Shown piece by piece: positions 46,798 to 54,495 of a stretch of 64,000 nucleotides of DNA (positions are counted from its first letter, which is position 1; each line of letters starts with the position of its first letter). This stretch comes from JBAZYV01 sp041658345 (GTDB taxonomy: Bacteria; Patescibacteriota; Gracilibacteria; UBA1369; 2-02-FULL-48-14), in assembly GCA_041658345.1 (NCBI GenBank), contig JBBAAK010000004.1, positions 54,899 to 118,898 on the forward strand, written 5' to 3'. A model generated the notes under the pieces. The model ran no database searches. It was not told where the DNA came from and saw only the letters and a program-made list of their open reading frames with translations. Both the position numbers and the translations under genes were made by a program.

Positions 46798-47169
46798 TTA
46801 TTTGAGCACGGCTAGTTTTGCTTCGTCAATAGTAGGATACGCATTCACAAGTTGCGTTAAACCAACAACCTGCAAAATATCCAAAATATTATCGCGGGCA
46901 CCGGCTATAACAACCTTTCCGCCATTTGCAGAAACTTTGCTGTACCAATCAGTTAAATAACCGATTGATTTACTGTTCATATATTCAAGACCCATAAAGT
47001 CAAAAATGAGTGAAAGCCCATGCGGAGCCGTTTCAATCAATTGATATATTGCTTTTGCTTGTTCATCAACATTGCTTTCGTCCAATTGTCCAACAACGTG
47101 GATCAATTTAACAGCTTTACCTTCCGGCAAATCTTGTAAATCTTCGATTGTAATTTGAACTGATGTCAT
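46798..47169 (-). CDS. STAS-domain anti-sigma factor antagonist-like protein
   Basis: A 123-residue single STAS domain, like SpoIIAA/RsbV. The phosphorylation segment reads L-I-F-D-F-M-G-L-E-Y-M-N-S-K-S-I-G-Y-L near 55-73. Compared with the classical D-S-S-G, the Asp is replaced by Asn but the phosphorylatable Ser is kept. The N-terminus starts with the usual strand V-Q-I-T-I-E-D. It would bind a HATPase anti-sigma kinase in its unphosphorylated form. Overlaps the HATPase gene by 4 bp (ATGA). No sigma factor gene is adjacent; glycosyltransferase genes follow in the same unit. Confidence 0.85.
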   Translation of the reverse strand: MTSVQITIEDLQDLPEGKAVKLIHVVGQLDESNVDEQAKAIYQLIETAPHGLSLIFDFMGLEYMNSKSIGYLTDWYSKVSANGGKVVIAGARDNILDILQVVGLTQLVNAYPTIDEAKLAVLK

Positions 47170-47768
47170 ATTGTAATGTGGCTAGGATCGTTTTGCTTGG
47201 CAGAGAATACCCTGTCCTCTTCTTTTCGTAAATACTTTTTAGCCTTAACTCTAATACCACCGCCCGGTATATCTTCAAAAATCAATTCATCAGTCCACTC
47301 CCCCACTATTTTTGGAAGCCCGCGTCCACGGAATCCAAGATATTCGCTCGTCATAGATTGCCTTCGTTCTTTATATAAAGCCGTTAATTGCTGAGCGGTC
47401 ATTTTGTCTTTACCAGTACCGGTATCTTCCACTACAACCTCAAGATATTTTCCATGTGCACTAATTAAAATAACACGAACCTCGGCACCGACTTGGCTTC
47501 CATGTTCAATGGCATTGTTACAAAGTTCATCTGTTACGGCCTGGAATCTATAAGCCCATTGCTGAGAGAATCCGGTAAGATTTTTTGTTAGATTTACCAC
47601 GAAATCACGTATACCGGATAAAAAGTATGCTTGAGTTGGGATTGCAATCTTAATTTCGAGTGGCTTTTCATCCAAAGCCGGAACGAACTCTTTTACAGAA
47701 AGCATAGCCTGGGCTTGCTCTGGAGTTTGTTCTAATTGAGTGTTTTGAGTGGCCGGAGTTAGGTCCAT
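47166..47768 (-). CDS. RsbW/SpoIIAB-like HATPase anti-sigma regulatory kinase
   Basis: A 200-residue protein; residues about 40-170 form a GHKL ATPase domain: N-box V-T-D-E-L-C-N-N-A-I-E-H-G near 86-98, G1 box V-V-V-E-D-T-G-T-G-K-D near 111-121, and G2-like L-G-F-R-G-R-G-L-P near 144-152. The N-terminal 35 residues are Gln/Thr/Pro-rich. ATG 47768 is chosen because the upstream in-frame codons lie in the promoter region. Together with the adjacent STAS protein and the SpoIIE-type phosphatase at 58.8 kb it would form a partner-switching module. The client is unknown. Confidence 0.85.
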   Translation of the reverse strand: MDLTPATQNTQLEQTPEQAQAMLSVKEFVPALDEKPLEIKIAIPTQAYFLSGIRDFVVNLTKNLTGFSQQWAYRFQAVTDELCNNAIEHGSQVGAEVRVILISAHGKYLEVVVEDTGTGKDKMTAQQLTALYKERRQSMTSEYLGFRGRGLPKIVGEWTDELIFEDIPGGGIRVKAKKYLRKEEDRVFSAKQNDPSHITI

Positions 47769-47822
47769 AAATCTATTAAATCGTATAATTCTACCACATT
47801 TACACGATAAACTCAAATACCC

Positions 47823-47850
47823 TTGCACTTCAAGCCTTTAAAGGTATAAT
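47823..47850 (+). promoter_or_regulatory. Promoter of rpsB
   Basis: TTGCAC (47823-47828), 16-bp spacer, TATAAT (47845-47850). Predicted start near 47857, giving an rpsB leader of about 107 nt, the longest in the window. Confidence 0.6.
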
Positions 47851-47883
47851 TCCCCAGTATTTATCTTAAGTTCATTTTCCGAT

Positions 47884-47929
47884 CTTGTTGTCCTGCCGAT
47901 TAGCTCTACGAGCAAAAGGTCCAAACAAG
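47884..47929 (+). promoter_or_regulatory. Structured rpsB leader
   Basis: CTTGTT (47884-47889) pairs with AACAAG (47924-47929) and encloses an inner hairpin GCTC-TAC-GAGC (47903-47913). This could be an S2-binding autoregulatory leader; I cannot match it to a known leader family by eye. Confidence 0.35.
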
Positions 47930-47963
47930 AAATGACGAGAATGGGCGCTAACCACAAGGAACC

Positions 47964-48659
47964 ATGTCCGATCAGAAAACACTCATGCGAGAAATGCTCG
48001 CAAATGCAGTACACTTTGGCCACAAAACAGCCAAATGGAACCCAAAAATGGCACCATATCTTTTTGATAAGAGAAACGGTGTTCACGTTTTTGACCTTAA
48101 TCAAACCTACCAAGGTTTAATGAATGCAACTGAGTTTTTACGCCAAGTTGCAATGCAAGGCAAAACAGTGCTTTTCGTGAGCACAAAGCCACAAGCAACA
48201 CATTTAATCCACAATTCGGCTGAAAAGTGTGGTATGCCATACGTAACCTCAAAATGGATACCTGGCCTCTTAACAAACTTTAAGACAATCCGTTCTCGTG
48301 TAAAATACATGCAAGACTTAAAGTCTGACCGCGATAACGGAGGATTTGAGAAATATACAAAAAAAGAGGCGCTAGGATTCCAGAAAGAAATCGAAAAGCT
48401 TGATAACGCATTAGGTGGAGTTGCAAATATGGAAAAACTGCCTGATGTAATTTTTGTACTCGATTGTGTGCGCGATAGAATCGCAATTGAAGAAGCAAAA
48501 AAAATGCACATCACCGTAGTTGGAGTAGTTGATTCAAATGCTAACCCGGATGGCGTTACATACGTTATCCCAGGGAATGATGATGCAATTAAATCCATAA
48601 CTTTCTTTATGGATCATATAAACGAAGCGCTAAAAGACGGCCAAAAAACAAGAAAATAA
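47964..48659 (+). CDS. rpsB: 30S ribosomal protein S2
   Basis: Ribosomal protein uS2, 231 residues. Family blocks: L-A-N-A-V-H-F-G-H-K-T-A-K-W-N-P-K-M near 12-29, R-N-G-V-H-V-F-D-L near 37-45, V-S-T-K-P-Q-A near 73-79, W-I-P-G-L-L-T-N-F near 98-106, and P-D-V-I-F-V-L-D...A-I-E-E-A near 158-178 with G-V-V-D-S-N-A-N-P near 187. A Shine-Dalgarno-like AAGGA at 47956-47960 is only 3 nt from ATG 47964. Unlike most bacteria, tsf does not follow directly; a membrane protein gene lies between. Confidence 0.97.
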   Translation: MSDQKTLMREMLANAVHFGHKTAKWNPKMAPYLFDKRNGVHVFDLNQTYQGLMNATEFLRQVAMQGKTVLFVSTKPQATHLIHNSAEKCGMPYVTSKWIPGLLTNFKTIRSRVKYMQDLKSDRDNGGFEKYTKKEALGFQKEIEKLDNALGGVANMEKLPDVIFVLDCVRDRIAIEEAKKMHITVVGVVDSNANPDGVTYVIPGNDDAIKSITFFMDHINEALKDGQKTRK

Positions 48660-48682
48660 TTCCCCCCTAACACCCACGCCTT

Positions 48683-49384
48683 ATGGAAGATCTTAAACAA
48701 GACAATACTGTGCCAACTGCACCCGTAGTTGAACCAGTTAAGCCAGTTGCGCCAAATGACAATTTATTCGCCAGTTTGGCATATTTCCCAATGCTTTTTG
48801 TAATAACAATGTTACAAAAAGGCAAAGACGAATACCACGTTTGGCATGCAAAAAATGGTGCCGGTTTATTTTTGGCATCTTTAGCTTTATACGTACTAAT
48901 TCAGATTGTGGCCGGAATAATGCCGGTTTCAATAATCGCAATGGTTGGACTTATTGTTTGGATAGTTGATTTAGCAATTTTAGGCGCAATTATTTACGGC
49001 GCATGGAACGCTTGGAACGGAAACCGATGGCACATCCCATTTGTAACGGACTTAGCTCAAAAACTTCCACTAGAACAATTGTTCAATAAAAGCGAAACAT
49101 CTGTAGTTGAGACTCCTATTATTACAACACCTGTGATGGAAGCAACTCAAGCACCAGTTGAGACTCCTGTTATGGTAACGCCAGTTGTCGAACCAACTCC
49201 AGTTGAGACACCGGTTGAGCCAACTATGCCAGAAGCACCAGTTGAAGCACCAGTTGAACCAGAAGTACTTGTGGAAGAACCCGTTGTGGCACCTACGCCA
49301 GTTGAACCAACCATGCCAGAACCTGCAGTTCAAGAAGAACCTACGGTTACACCTGCCGAGCCTACAGTTCCTCCAACAGTTTAA
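48683..49384 (+). CDS. Tic20/DUF4870-like membrane protein with Pro/Val/Glu-rich repeat tail
   Basis: A 233-residue protein. Residues about 20-120 contain three to four membrane helices with the DUF4870-type pattern N-L-F-A-S-L-A-Y-F-P-M-L-F, the charged loop K-D-E-Y-H-V-W-H-A-K-N-G-A-G-L-F near 47-62 and I-Y-G-A-W-N-A-W-N-G near 105. Residues 135-233 are low-complexity repeats of P-V-E-T-P-V-E-P-T-M-P-E type, extended and acidic, probably on the cytoplasmic side if the termini are internal. It sits between rpsB and tsf, likely on the same transcript. Function unknown. Confidence 0.65.
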   Translation: MEDLKQDNTVPTAPVVEPVKPVAPNDNLFASLAYFPMLFVITMLQKGKDEYHVWHAKNGAGLFLASLALYVLIQIVAGIMPVSIIAMVGLIVWIVDLAILGAIIYGAWNAWNGNRWHIPFVTDLAQKLPLEQLFNKSETSVVETPIITTPVMEATQAPVETPVMVTPVVEPTPVETPVEPTMPEAPVEAPVEPEVLVEEPVVAPTPVEPTMPEPAVQEEPTVTPAEPTVPPTV

Positions 49385-49412
49385 ATAAAAAGTATTCTAT
49401 AACTCATATTAT

Positions 49413-50174
49413 ATGTCAGCTACAATTGAACAAATAAAATCTCTACGTGAGAGAACAGGAGTATCCATGAGCGCTTGCAAATCAGCGCTTGAAGAAGCGA
49501 ACGGCGACGAAGAGCAAGCTATTGATATTTTGCGCAAAAAAGGAGCCTCAAAAGCTGCTGAAAGAAGCGATCGCGCAACCTCAAACGGTGTTGTTGCTGT
49601 TGTACAAAAAGACAATAAAGCCGGAGCAATCGTGCTGGCTTGCGAAACAGATTTTGTTGCAAAGAGCCCTAACTTTATTAAAAAAGCAGAAGAACTCGCA
49701 GAAAAAATCTTAAAAGAAGGTGAAGATGTTGATCTATCAAGCGATATCGCAGATTTAAATCTTCAACTTGGAGAAAAGGTTATTGTTAAAGAAAAAAAAC
49801 TAATTGTTGGGCCACATCTTGAGAAATATGTTCACATGAACAATCGTATTGGTGCCGTGGTTTCTTTATCCGCAGGCACTGAGGAATTGGGAAAAGACCT
49901 CGCAATGCAAATAGTTGCCATGAGCCCAAAAAACATTTATCCGGAAGAAATAGCTAGTGATTTAGTTGCAAAAGAGCGCGAGATTTGGACTGAACTTTTA
50001 AAACAAGAGGGCAAACCGGAACAAATTATGGCAAAAATCATGGAAGGAAAAGAAAAAAAATTCCGTGAAGAATTTGCTCTAACTACACAAGCTTTTATAA
50101 AGAATCCGGACCAAATTGTTAAGGATCTTTTGGGTGACACCAAAATAGAAAATTTCTTTAGATTTGAGATCTAA
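49413..50174 (+). CDS. tsf: Elongation factor Ts
   Basis: Nucleotide exchange factor for EF-Tu. 253 residues: UBA-like N-terminal domain (I-K-S-L-R-E-R-T-G-V-S-M-S-A-C-K-S-A-L-E-E-A-N-G-D near 8-32), the core D-F-V-A-K-S-P-N-F near 82-90 (the EF-Tu contact T-D-F-V), H-M-N-N-R-I-G-A-V-V near 141-150, and a C-terminal dimerisation segment that ends in K-I-E-N-F-F-R-F-E-I. It is shorter than E. coli EF-Ts, as usual for Gram-positive and CPR types. It lies in the rpsB cluster, 12 bp before ribBA. Confidence 0.97.
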   Translation: MSATIEQIKSLRERTGVSMSACKSALEEANGDEEQAIDILRKKGASKAAERSDRATSNGVVAVVQKDNKAGAIVLACETDFVAKSPNFIKKAEELAEKILKEGEDVDLSSDIADLNLQLGEKVIVKEKKLIVGPHLEKYVHMNNRIGAVVSLSAGTEELGKDLAMQIVAMSPKNIYPEEIASDLVAKEREIWTELLKQEGKPEQIMAKIMEGKEKKFREEFALTTQAFIKNPDQIVKDLLGDTKIENFFRFEI

Positions 50175-50186
50175 ATCTCTTAAAAA

Positions 50187-51386
50187 ATGTGGGCAACAAT
50201 TAAAGAGGCACTTAAAGCAATCGCCCAAGGCAAAATGTTAATTGTCTTGGATGATGAAGATCGTGAAAACGAGGGTGATTTACTTATGTCCGCCGAACTT
50301 TGCACGAAAGAAGACATAAATTTTATGATTAAGGAGGGCAGAGGATTGATTTGCGTGCCAATGATGGAAGAAGATGCAAAACGACTAAGTTTACCACCAA
50401 TGACTGGCGAAGAAATGGAACTCAAAAAGTGTAATTTTACTGTTTCTGTAGATTATAAAACCGGTACAAGCACAGGAATTTCTGCAAGCGATAGATCAAA
50501 AACAATTCGTGCACTTGCCTCCGGCAAAAGCAAAGCTGATGATTTTGCAAAACCCGGCCACATCTTCCCTCTCGTTGCTCGTAAAGGTGGGGTGCTCGTT
50601 AGAGCCGGCCATACCGAAGCTGCAACCGATCTAACAAGTTTAGCTGGCCTAAGAGGCGTTGCGGTTATCTGTGAAATAATCAAAGAAGATGGAGAAATGG
50701 CACGCAAAGATGATCTGGAAAAATTCGCAAAAAAACATGGGATATTGATGACAACAATTAAAGATTTAATTGCATACAGAAGACAAAAAGAAAAGCTAAT
50801 CAAAAAAGAAGCCAGCACGATTCTAAATACAAAATATGGTGACTTATACATGACAATCTACACGGACAAAGTGAACTTTTTGGAACATATAGCCCTAACA
50901 AAAGGCGAAGTGAAGGGCAAGAAAAATGTGTTAACAAGAGTCCATTCCGAATGCATGACTGGGGATGTTTTCCATTCATTACACTGTGATTGTGGAGAAC
51001 AATTGGAACTGGCTCTTAAAAAAATCGGCAAAGCGCGTGAAGGCGTTTTGCTTTACATCCGCCAAGAAGGCAGAGGCATCGGCTTGATAAACAAAATTAA
51101 GGCTTACGAACTGCAACGGCAGGGCTACGACACAGTAGAGGCAAATGAACAATTGGGATTTGATGCCGATTTAAGGGACTACGGAATTGGTGCACAAATT
51201 TTAAAAGATTTGGGTTTAAGCTCAATCAATTTGCTCACAAACAATCCGCAAAAAATTGTGGGGCTCGAAGGCCATGGCCTAAAAGTTAGCAAAAGAATTC
51301 CGCTGGAAACGACCCCAAAAAGACAAAATCTTTCTTACTTAAAGACTAAAAAAGAAAAACTAGGACATTTGCTAAAACATGTTTAA
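50187..51386 (+). CDS. ribBA: Bifunctional 3,4-dihydroxy-2-butanone 4-phosphate synthase / GTP cyclohydrolase II
   Basis: Supplies both precursors of riboflavin. 399 residues, the usual fusion length. The DHBP synthase part (1-200) has V-L-D-D-E-D-R-E-N-E-G-D-L near 23-35, S-A-S-D-R-S near 92 and R-A-G-H-T-E-A-A near 138-145. The GTP cyclohydrolase II part (about 205-399) has V-H-S-E-C-M-T-G-D-V-F-H-S-L-H-C-D-C-G near 250-268 with the zinc Cys residues, R-Q-E-G-R-G-I-G-L near 290-298, and N-N-P-Q-K near 351. It overlaps ribD by 8 bp, so both are translated from one message. Confidence 0.97.
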   Translation: MWATIKEALKAIAQGKMLIVLDDEDRENEGDLLMSAELCTKEDINFMIKEGRGLICVPMMEEDAKRLSLPPMTGEEMELKKCNFTVSVDYKTGTSTGISASDRSKTIRALASGKSKADDFAKPGHIFPLVARKGGVLVRAGHTEAATDLTSLAGLRGVAVICEIIKEDGEMARKDDLEKFAKKHGILMTTIKDLIAYRRQKEKLIKKEASTILNTKYGDLYMTIYTDKVNFLEHIALTKGEVKGKKNVLTRVHSECMTGDVFHSLHCDCGEQLELALKKIGKAREGVLLYIRQEGRGIGLINKIKAYELQRQGYDTVEANEQLGFDADLRDYGIGAQILKDLGLSSINLLTNNPQKIVGLEGHGLKVSKRIPLETTPKRQNLSYLKTKKEKLGHLLKHV

Positions 51387-52293
51387 AAAATTCATGCAAA
51401 AAGCTTTAGCCCTGGCTCAAAAAGGAGCCAAAAGCACTTTGCCAAATCCGATGGTTGGAGCCGTGATTGTAAAAAATAACAGGATAATTGGCCAAGGCTA
51501 CCATACCGCTTACGGCAAACCACACGCCGAAATCGAGGCTTTAAAAGCTTGCAAAATTTCGCCAAAAGACGCCACGCTTTATGTAACACTTGAGCCATGT
51601 TGCCACTTTGGCAAAACTCCTCCATGCACAAAAGCAATAATAGAAAGTGGAATTAAAGAAGTTGTAATTAGCGCTTTCGATCCATCCAAAAAAGTAAATG
51701 GCAAAGGAATTAAAGAATTAAAAAAAGCGGGCATAAAAGTACGAGTAGGCATGCTCAAAAAAGAAGCCGAAGAACTAAATAGAATATTTTTTACTTTTCA
51801 CACAAAAAAAAGGCCGTTTGTTACAATAAAAGCAGCCGTTAGTTTAGATTTTTGCATCGCAAAATCCCGCACCGAACGCACATTCTTAACAGGTAAAAAA
51901 GAAGAAAAATACACCCACACCTTGCGCGCTACGCACGAAGCCATTTTAGTCGGCGCCGGCACAGTACTCGCCGATAACCCACATTTGGGCGTCCGCGCAG
52001 TAGAAGGCAAAGACCCGCTCCGCGTAATAATGGCCGGACCCCGCAAACTCCCAAAAAATCTAAAGATTTTCCGCGACAAAAACGTGTTGGTATTAAAAAA
52101 CAAAACTCCAAAACAAGCTTTGACGATTTTATACAAAATGGGCATCACTTCTGTTCTAGTTGAAGGCGGTCAAAAAATCTTCACCTCTTTTTTACAAGCC
52201 AATTTAGTCGACGAAATCATTTTCTTTGTAGCAAATATTGAGCTTGGAAAGGATGCGGTGGGATTTGTAGAGAATGGCTTATTTAAGCCATAA
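51379..52293 (+). CDS. ribD: Riboflavin biosynthesis deaminase/reductase
   Basis: Converts 2,5-diamino-6-ribosylamino-pyrimidinone phosphate to 5-amino-6-ribitylamino-uracil phosphate in two steps. 304 residues, shorter than the usual 360 because the reductase half is compact. The deaminase domain has H-A-E near 49-51 and the zinc motif P-C-C-H-F-G-K-T-P-P-C near 73-83. The reductase half (about 145-304) begins P-F-V-T-I-K-A-A-V-S-L-D and carries G-A-G-T-V-L-A-D-N-P near 192-201, then V-L-V-E-G-G near 258. Completes the core pathway with ribBA, ribE and ribH. Confidence 0.95.
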   Translation: MFKKFMQKALALAQKGAKSTLPNPMVGAVIVKNNRIIGQGYHTAYGKPHAEIEALKACKISPKDATLYVTLEPCCHFGKTPPCTKAIIESGIKEVVISAFDPSKKVNGKGIKELKKAGIKVRVGMLKKEAEELNRIFFTFHTKKRPFVTIKAAVSLDFCIAKSRTERTFLTGKKEEKYTHTLRATHEAILVGAGTVLADNPHLGVRAVEGKDPLRVIMAGPRKLPKNLKIFRDKNVLVLKNKTPKQALTILYKMGITSVLVEGGQKIFTSFLQANLVDEIIFFVANIELGKDAVGFVENGLFKP

Positions 52294-52303
52294 ATCGAGC
52301 CTA

Positions 52304-52325
52304 AATCTGTGCACACGCACAGATT
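52304..52325 (+). terminator. Perfect hairpin after ribD
   Basis: AATCTGTGC, loop ACAC, GCACAGATT: a 9-bp stem 10 nt after the ribD stop. It is followed by GTCAGGGCG and no T-run, so termination is inferred from position. Confidence 0.45.
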
Positions 52326-52374
52326 GTCAGGGCGAACTATGTCCGTCAGTGAGTCAAGCCATCCCATTTTTCTT

Positions 52375-52413
52375 ACTTTCCCTAATTGTTACAATGTAAC
52401 AATTAGGGAAAGT
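52375..52413. repeat. 39-bp near-perfect palindrome (19-bp arms, 1-bp centre)
   Basis: The arms start at 52375 (ACTTTCCCTA...) and 52395 (TGTAACAATT...) and are exact reverse complements, centred on A52394. This is the longest palindrome seen in the window. It has no T-tract and lies 128 bp before the next ATG. Confidence 0.9.
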
Positions 52414-52434
52414 GATGTTTTGGGGTGAGAAAGT

Positions 52435-52450
52435 CTGCCCGCCCGGGCAG
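52435..52450. repeat. GC-rich inverted repeat
   Basis: CTGCCC-GCCC-GGGCAG, 6-bp arms with a 4-nt centre. Related to the perfect palindrome at 29124-29137. The 247-bp gap 52294-52540 otherwise holds only the two hairpins listed and a weak -10 (TATTAT, 52513-52518). Confidence 0.5.
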
Positions 52451-52540
52451 TCAATAAAAGTGTTCTGTTATTTACAAAACTTATGAGGCTATTTTTTAAA
52501 CGAAAATTGTGATATTATTACGCAATATAAAAAATCATTT

Positions 52541-53254
52541 ATGCGCACCGATCACCTCGCTACCTTAAGAAAAATTGATGAAACACAGCTTTCCGCAGAT
52601 GGTCAAAGGGCTTTAGCCTTGGTACGTGAAGAGCTCAAAAGCAAAGTACCAAAACGCACGACAGCGGACTTGAGGGAGAGAATTTTAAAAATAATGAAAT
52701 GGGCATTACCAGCCCTAGCTTTAACAGCAGGAGGCGTTTACACGACCGAGCAAGCCATTGACGCTACCAGACCTGCCTTGGAAATGGCTATGCATCGTGA
52801 ATTTGGTGAACGTAAAGCAGAAATTCAAGAGGCTGTTAACGACTTACAATCTTCCGCAGGGAACTTATTGCTTAAACTTTTAGATTTCATGATTGCATTA
52901 AAAGAGAAAGCAGGCACAGTAAAAGGAGCTGCAGAAATGGCCACAGGCTTTTGGAAAGGAATTTGGAATGGAGGTCGCAAGGACGTCAAAGAACTCGTAA
53001 TAGAAGGAGATACTTCACCAGACGAGTTGATCCAAGGACTAAAGGCAATTGTTAGTGGAGATACTCAACTTTCTAAAAAAGTGACAGAAATTTTTACCGC
53101 TTATGAAGATTTAAAATCTAAAAAAGATATCTTAGAAAACGTCGGTGAAGAAGCTACAAAATTTGGGACTAAAGATGCCAAAGAATTCTGGGACGATTAC
53201 AAACGTTCCTTATGGAAAGAAATGAGTGGTAGAGGTGCACCATTTGCCAAATAG
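52541..53254 (+). CDS. 237-residue helical protein, unknown function
   Basis: No family recognised. Mostly helical: a charged N-terminal region (1-55), one hydrophobic segment at about 52-68 (MKWALPALALTAGGVYTT) that could be a membrane helix, then amphipathic helices to the end, with G-F-W-K-G-I-W-N-G-G near 144-153. ATG 52541 follows a TATTAT element at 52513-52518. The preceding intergenic region is rich in hairpins. It overlaps the frame, but not the chosen start, of the next gene; with the start at 53301 the two are 46 bp apart. Confidence 0.65.
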   Translation: MRTDHLATLRKIDETQLSADGQRALALVREELKSKVPKRTTADLRERILKIMKWALPALALTAGGVYTTEQAIDATRPALEMAMHREFGERKAEIQEAVNDLQSSAGNLLLKLLDFMIALKEKAGTVKGAAEMATGFWKGIWNGGRKDVKELVIEGDTSPDELIQGLKAIVSGDTQLSKKVTEIFTAYEDLKSKKDILENVGEEATKFGTKDAKEFWDDYKRSLWKEMSGRGAPFAK

Positions 53255-53285
53255 CATTCAAGCTAAACTGATGTTAAAATGCGGA

Positions 53286-53291
53286 TATAAT
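53286..53291 (+). promoter_or_regulatory. -10 element of the 211-residue membrane protein gene
   Basis: Perfect TATAAT whose predicted start (about 53298) is 2-3 bases before ATG 53301, suggesting a near-leaderless message. It excludes the longer frame beginning at 53226. Confidence 0.45.
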
Positions 53292-53300
53292 TTATTTAAC

Positions 53301-53936
53301 ATGCCAAACAAAACAATATTGCCACCGGAGTTTGCATCTGCAATTGGAGCGGAAAACAAAGAGTTTGCGGTAAAGGCAGAACGTGAAAAGCCAATCCAAA
53401 AATCAATCGCAATGATTTTGTTTGGATCTGTTTGGACTGCAATAAGTGGTATAGCCATGTTCACAGGAATAAATCAAATCCTTAAAGGCGAGGAAATAAG
53501 TTTTAAATTAAATGGATCGCCAGCTGTAGCAAGCTTAGACAATCTAAGTGCACTACTAATGCCGGGGATTATGATAGGTATTTTTGTATTGATTGGTCTT
53601 GGCATGCTCTGCTTTGGGATTTACTCAATATTCAAAAAAGGAGGTTATTTTGTGGGGACTAAAAACAGATTGGTTTATTACAAAAATGGCAACATCAAAT
53701 CTATGGATTGGGAGCAATTTAACGGGAACATTGAAGTGCGTGGCAACGATCAAAAAGGCACAATAATTTTGCAAATGCGTACCGGCAAAATAGTCCACAA
53801 AAAACATGGTGGTGAAAGATTTGTGCCAGATATAGTCTACATAACCGGCATACCTAATGCCCTTACAATCGAACAAATCTGCAGAAAAAGAATTAAAGAG
53901 AATGACCCTACCCCAACACAATGGAAGACCATCTAA
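53301..53936 (+). CDS. Two-helix membrane protein with C-terminal beta domain
   Basis: A 211-residue protein: cytoplasmic-looking N-terminus, membrane helix at about 35-56 (IAMILFGSVWTAISGIAMFTGI), a short loop, a second helix at about 84-112, then a beta-rich domain from about 115 (GGYFVGTKNRLVYYKNGNIKSMDWEQFNGNIEVRGNDQKGTIILQM) that resembles bacterial PH-like or YdbT-type domains. The family is not certain. Start ATG 53301 is chosen from the TATAAT element just upstream. The 3' end overlaps the nucleotidyltransferase gene by 16 bp. Confidence 0.6.
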   Translation: MPNKTILPPEFASAIGAENKEFAVKAEREKPIQKSIAMILFGSVWTAISGIAMFTGINQILKGEEISFKLNGSPAVASLDNLSALLMPGIMIGIFVLIGLGMLCFGIYSIFKKGGYFVGTKNRLVYYKNGNIKSMDWEQFNGNIEVRGNDQKGTIILQMRTGKIVHKKHGGERFVPDIVYITGIPNALTIEQICRKRIKENDPTPTQWKTI

Positions 53937-54391
53937 AAACTCGACCGCACAAAAAGATTTTTGAAAAAGCAGAAATTGATCGTCTTAGAAATCTGGCTAT
54001 CGAAAAAATCAAATCGAAATTTTTGCCAGACGATAAAATTATAAAAATCATCATGATTGGCTCATCGGTAAAAGAATCTTTTGGGGTATACGACCCGCCA
54101 GGATTTAGAGGAAGTTTGTTCTCTGACTTTGATTTTATTGTATTTGTGGAAGACAACTTTAAAATTCCAAAATGGCTTAAGAGAGAACCCGACGGGAAAC
54201 CTTTCCCTGATCAAAAAATGAATTTGGCTTACCGAAATAGCAAGTTCGTTGAAGATAAATATGATATTGAGGTCTTTTTCTTAAGACGCAAAAATATGGA
54301 AAATCCAGCCGTCCAAGAAGAAGGCGAATTGGCAGGCATCCCAATGACCAGTGGCACAAAACACAAACATTTAGTGATTTACGATCATTAG
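53921..54391 (+). CDS. Minimal nucleotidyltransferase-like protein
   Basis: A 156-residue protein with a nucleotidyltransferase fold pattern: I-I-M-I-G-S-S-V-K-E-S-F-G near 43-55, then F-S-D-F-D-F-I-V-F-V-E-D near 68-79 supplying the paired Asp, and a third acidic strand Y-D-I-E-V-F-F near 114-120. A short helical N-terminus and a basic C-terminus complete it. Such small proteins can be MNT-type antitoxins or sugar/antibiotic-type transferases; no HEPN partner is adjacent. The substrate is unknown. It overlaps the preceding membrane protein gene. Confidence 0.65.
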   Translation: MEDHLKTRPHKKIFEKAEIDRLRNLAIEKIKSKFLPDDKIIKIIMIGSSVKESFGVYDPPGFRGSLFSDFDFIVFVEDNFKIPKWLKREPDGKPFPDQKMNLAYRNSKFVEDKYDIEVFFLRRKNMENPAVQEEGELAGIPMTSGTKHKHLVIYDH

Positions 54392-54445
54392 CCCAAAGCC
54401 ATAATTCAATCCACAAAATGTGACTGAAACTCAGCTTAACAGCAC

Positions 54446-54474
54446 TTGACAGTAATGGACTTTGATTTTATAAT
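54446..54474 (+). promoter_or_regulatory. Perfect consensus promoter upstream of the 84-residue gene
   Basis: TTGACA (54446-54451), exactly 17 bp, TATAAT (54469-54474). This is the only full-consensus promoter I found in the window. Predicted start near 54481, 15 nt before ATG 54496. Confidence 0.8.
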
Positions 54475-54495
54475 ACAGGCGTAACAACCTATCAA

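Noticed and set aside
47838..48113. Minus-strand reading frame over the rpsB leader and start
   Set aside because: It overlaps the well-supported rpsB promoter and coding region and matches nothing.
50100..50186. FMN riboswitch before ribBA
   Set aside because: ribBA follows tsf by 12 bp, leaving no room for the element.
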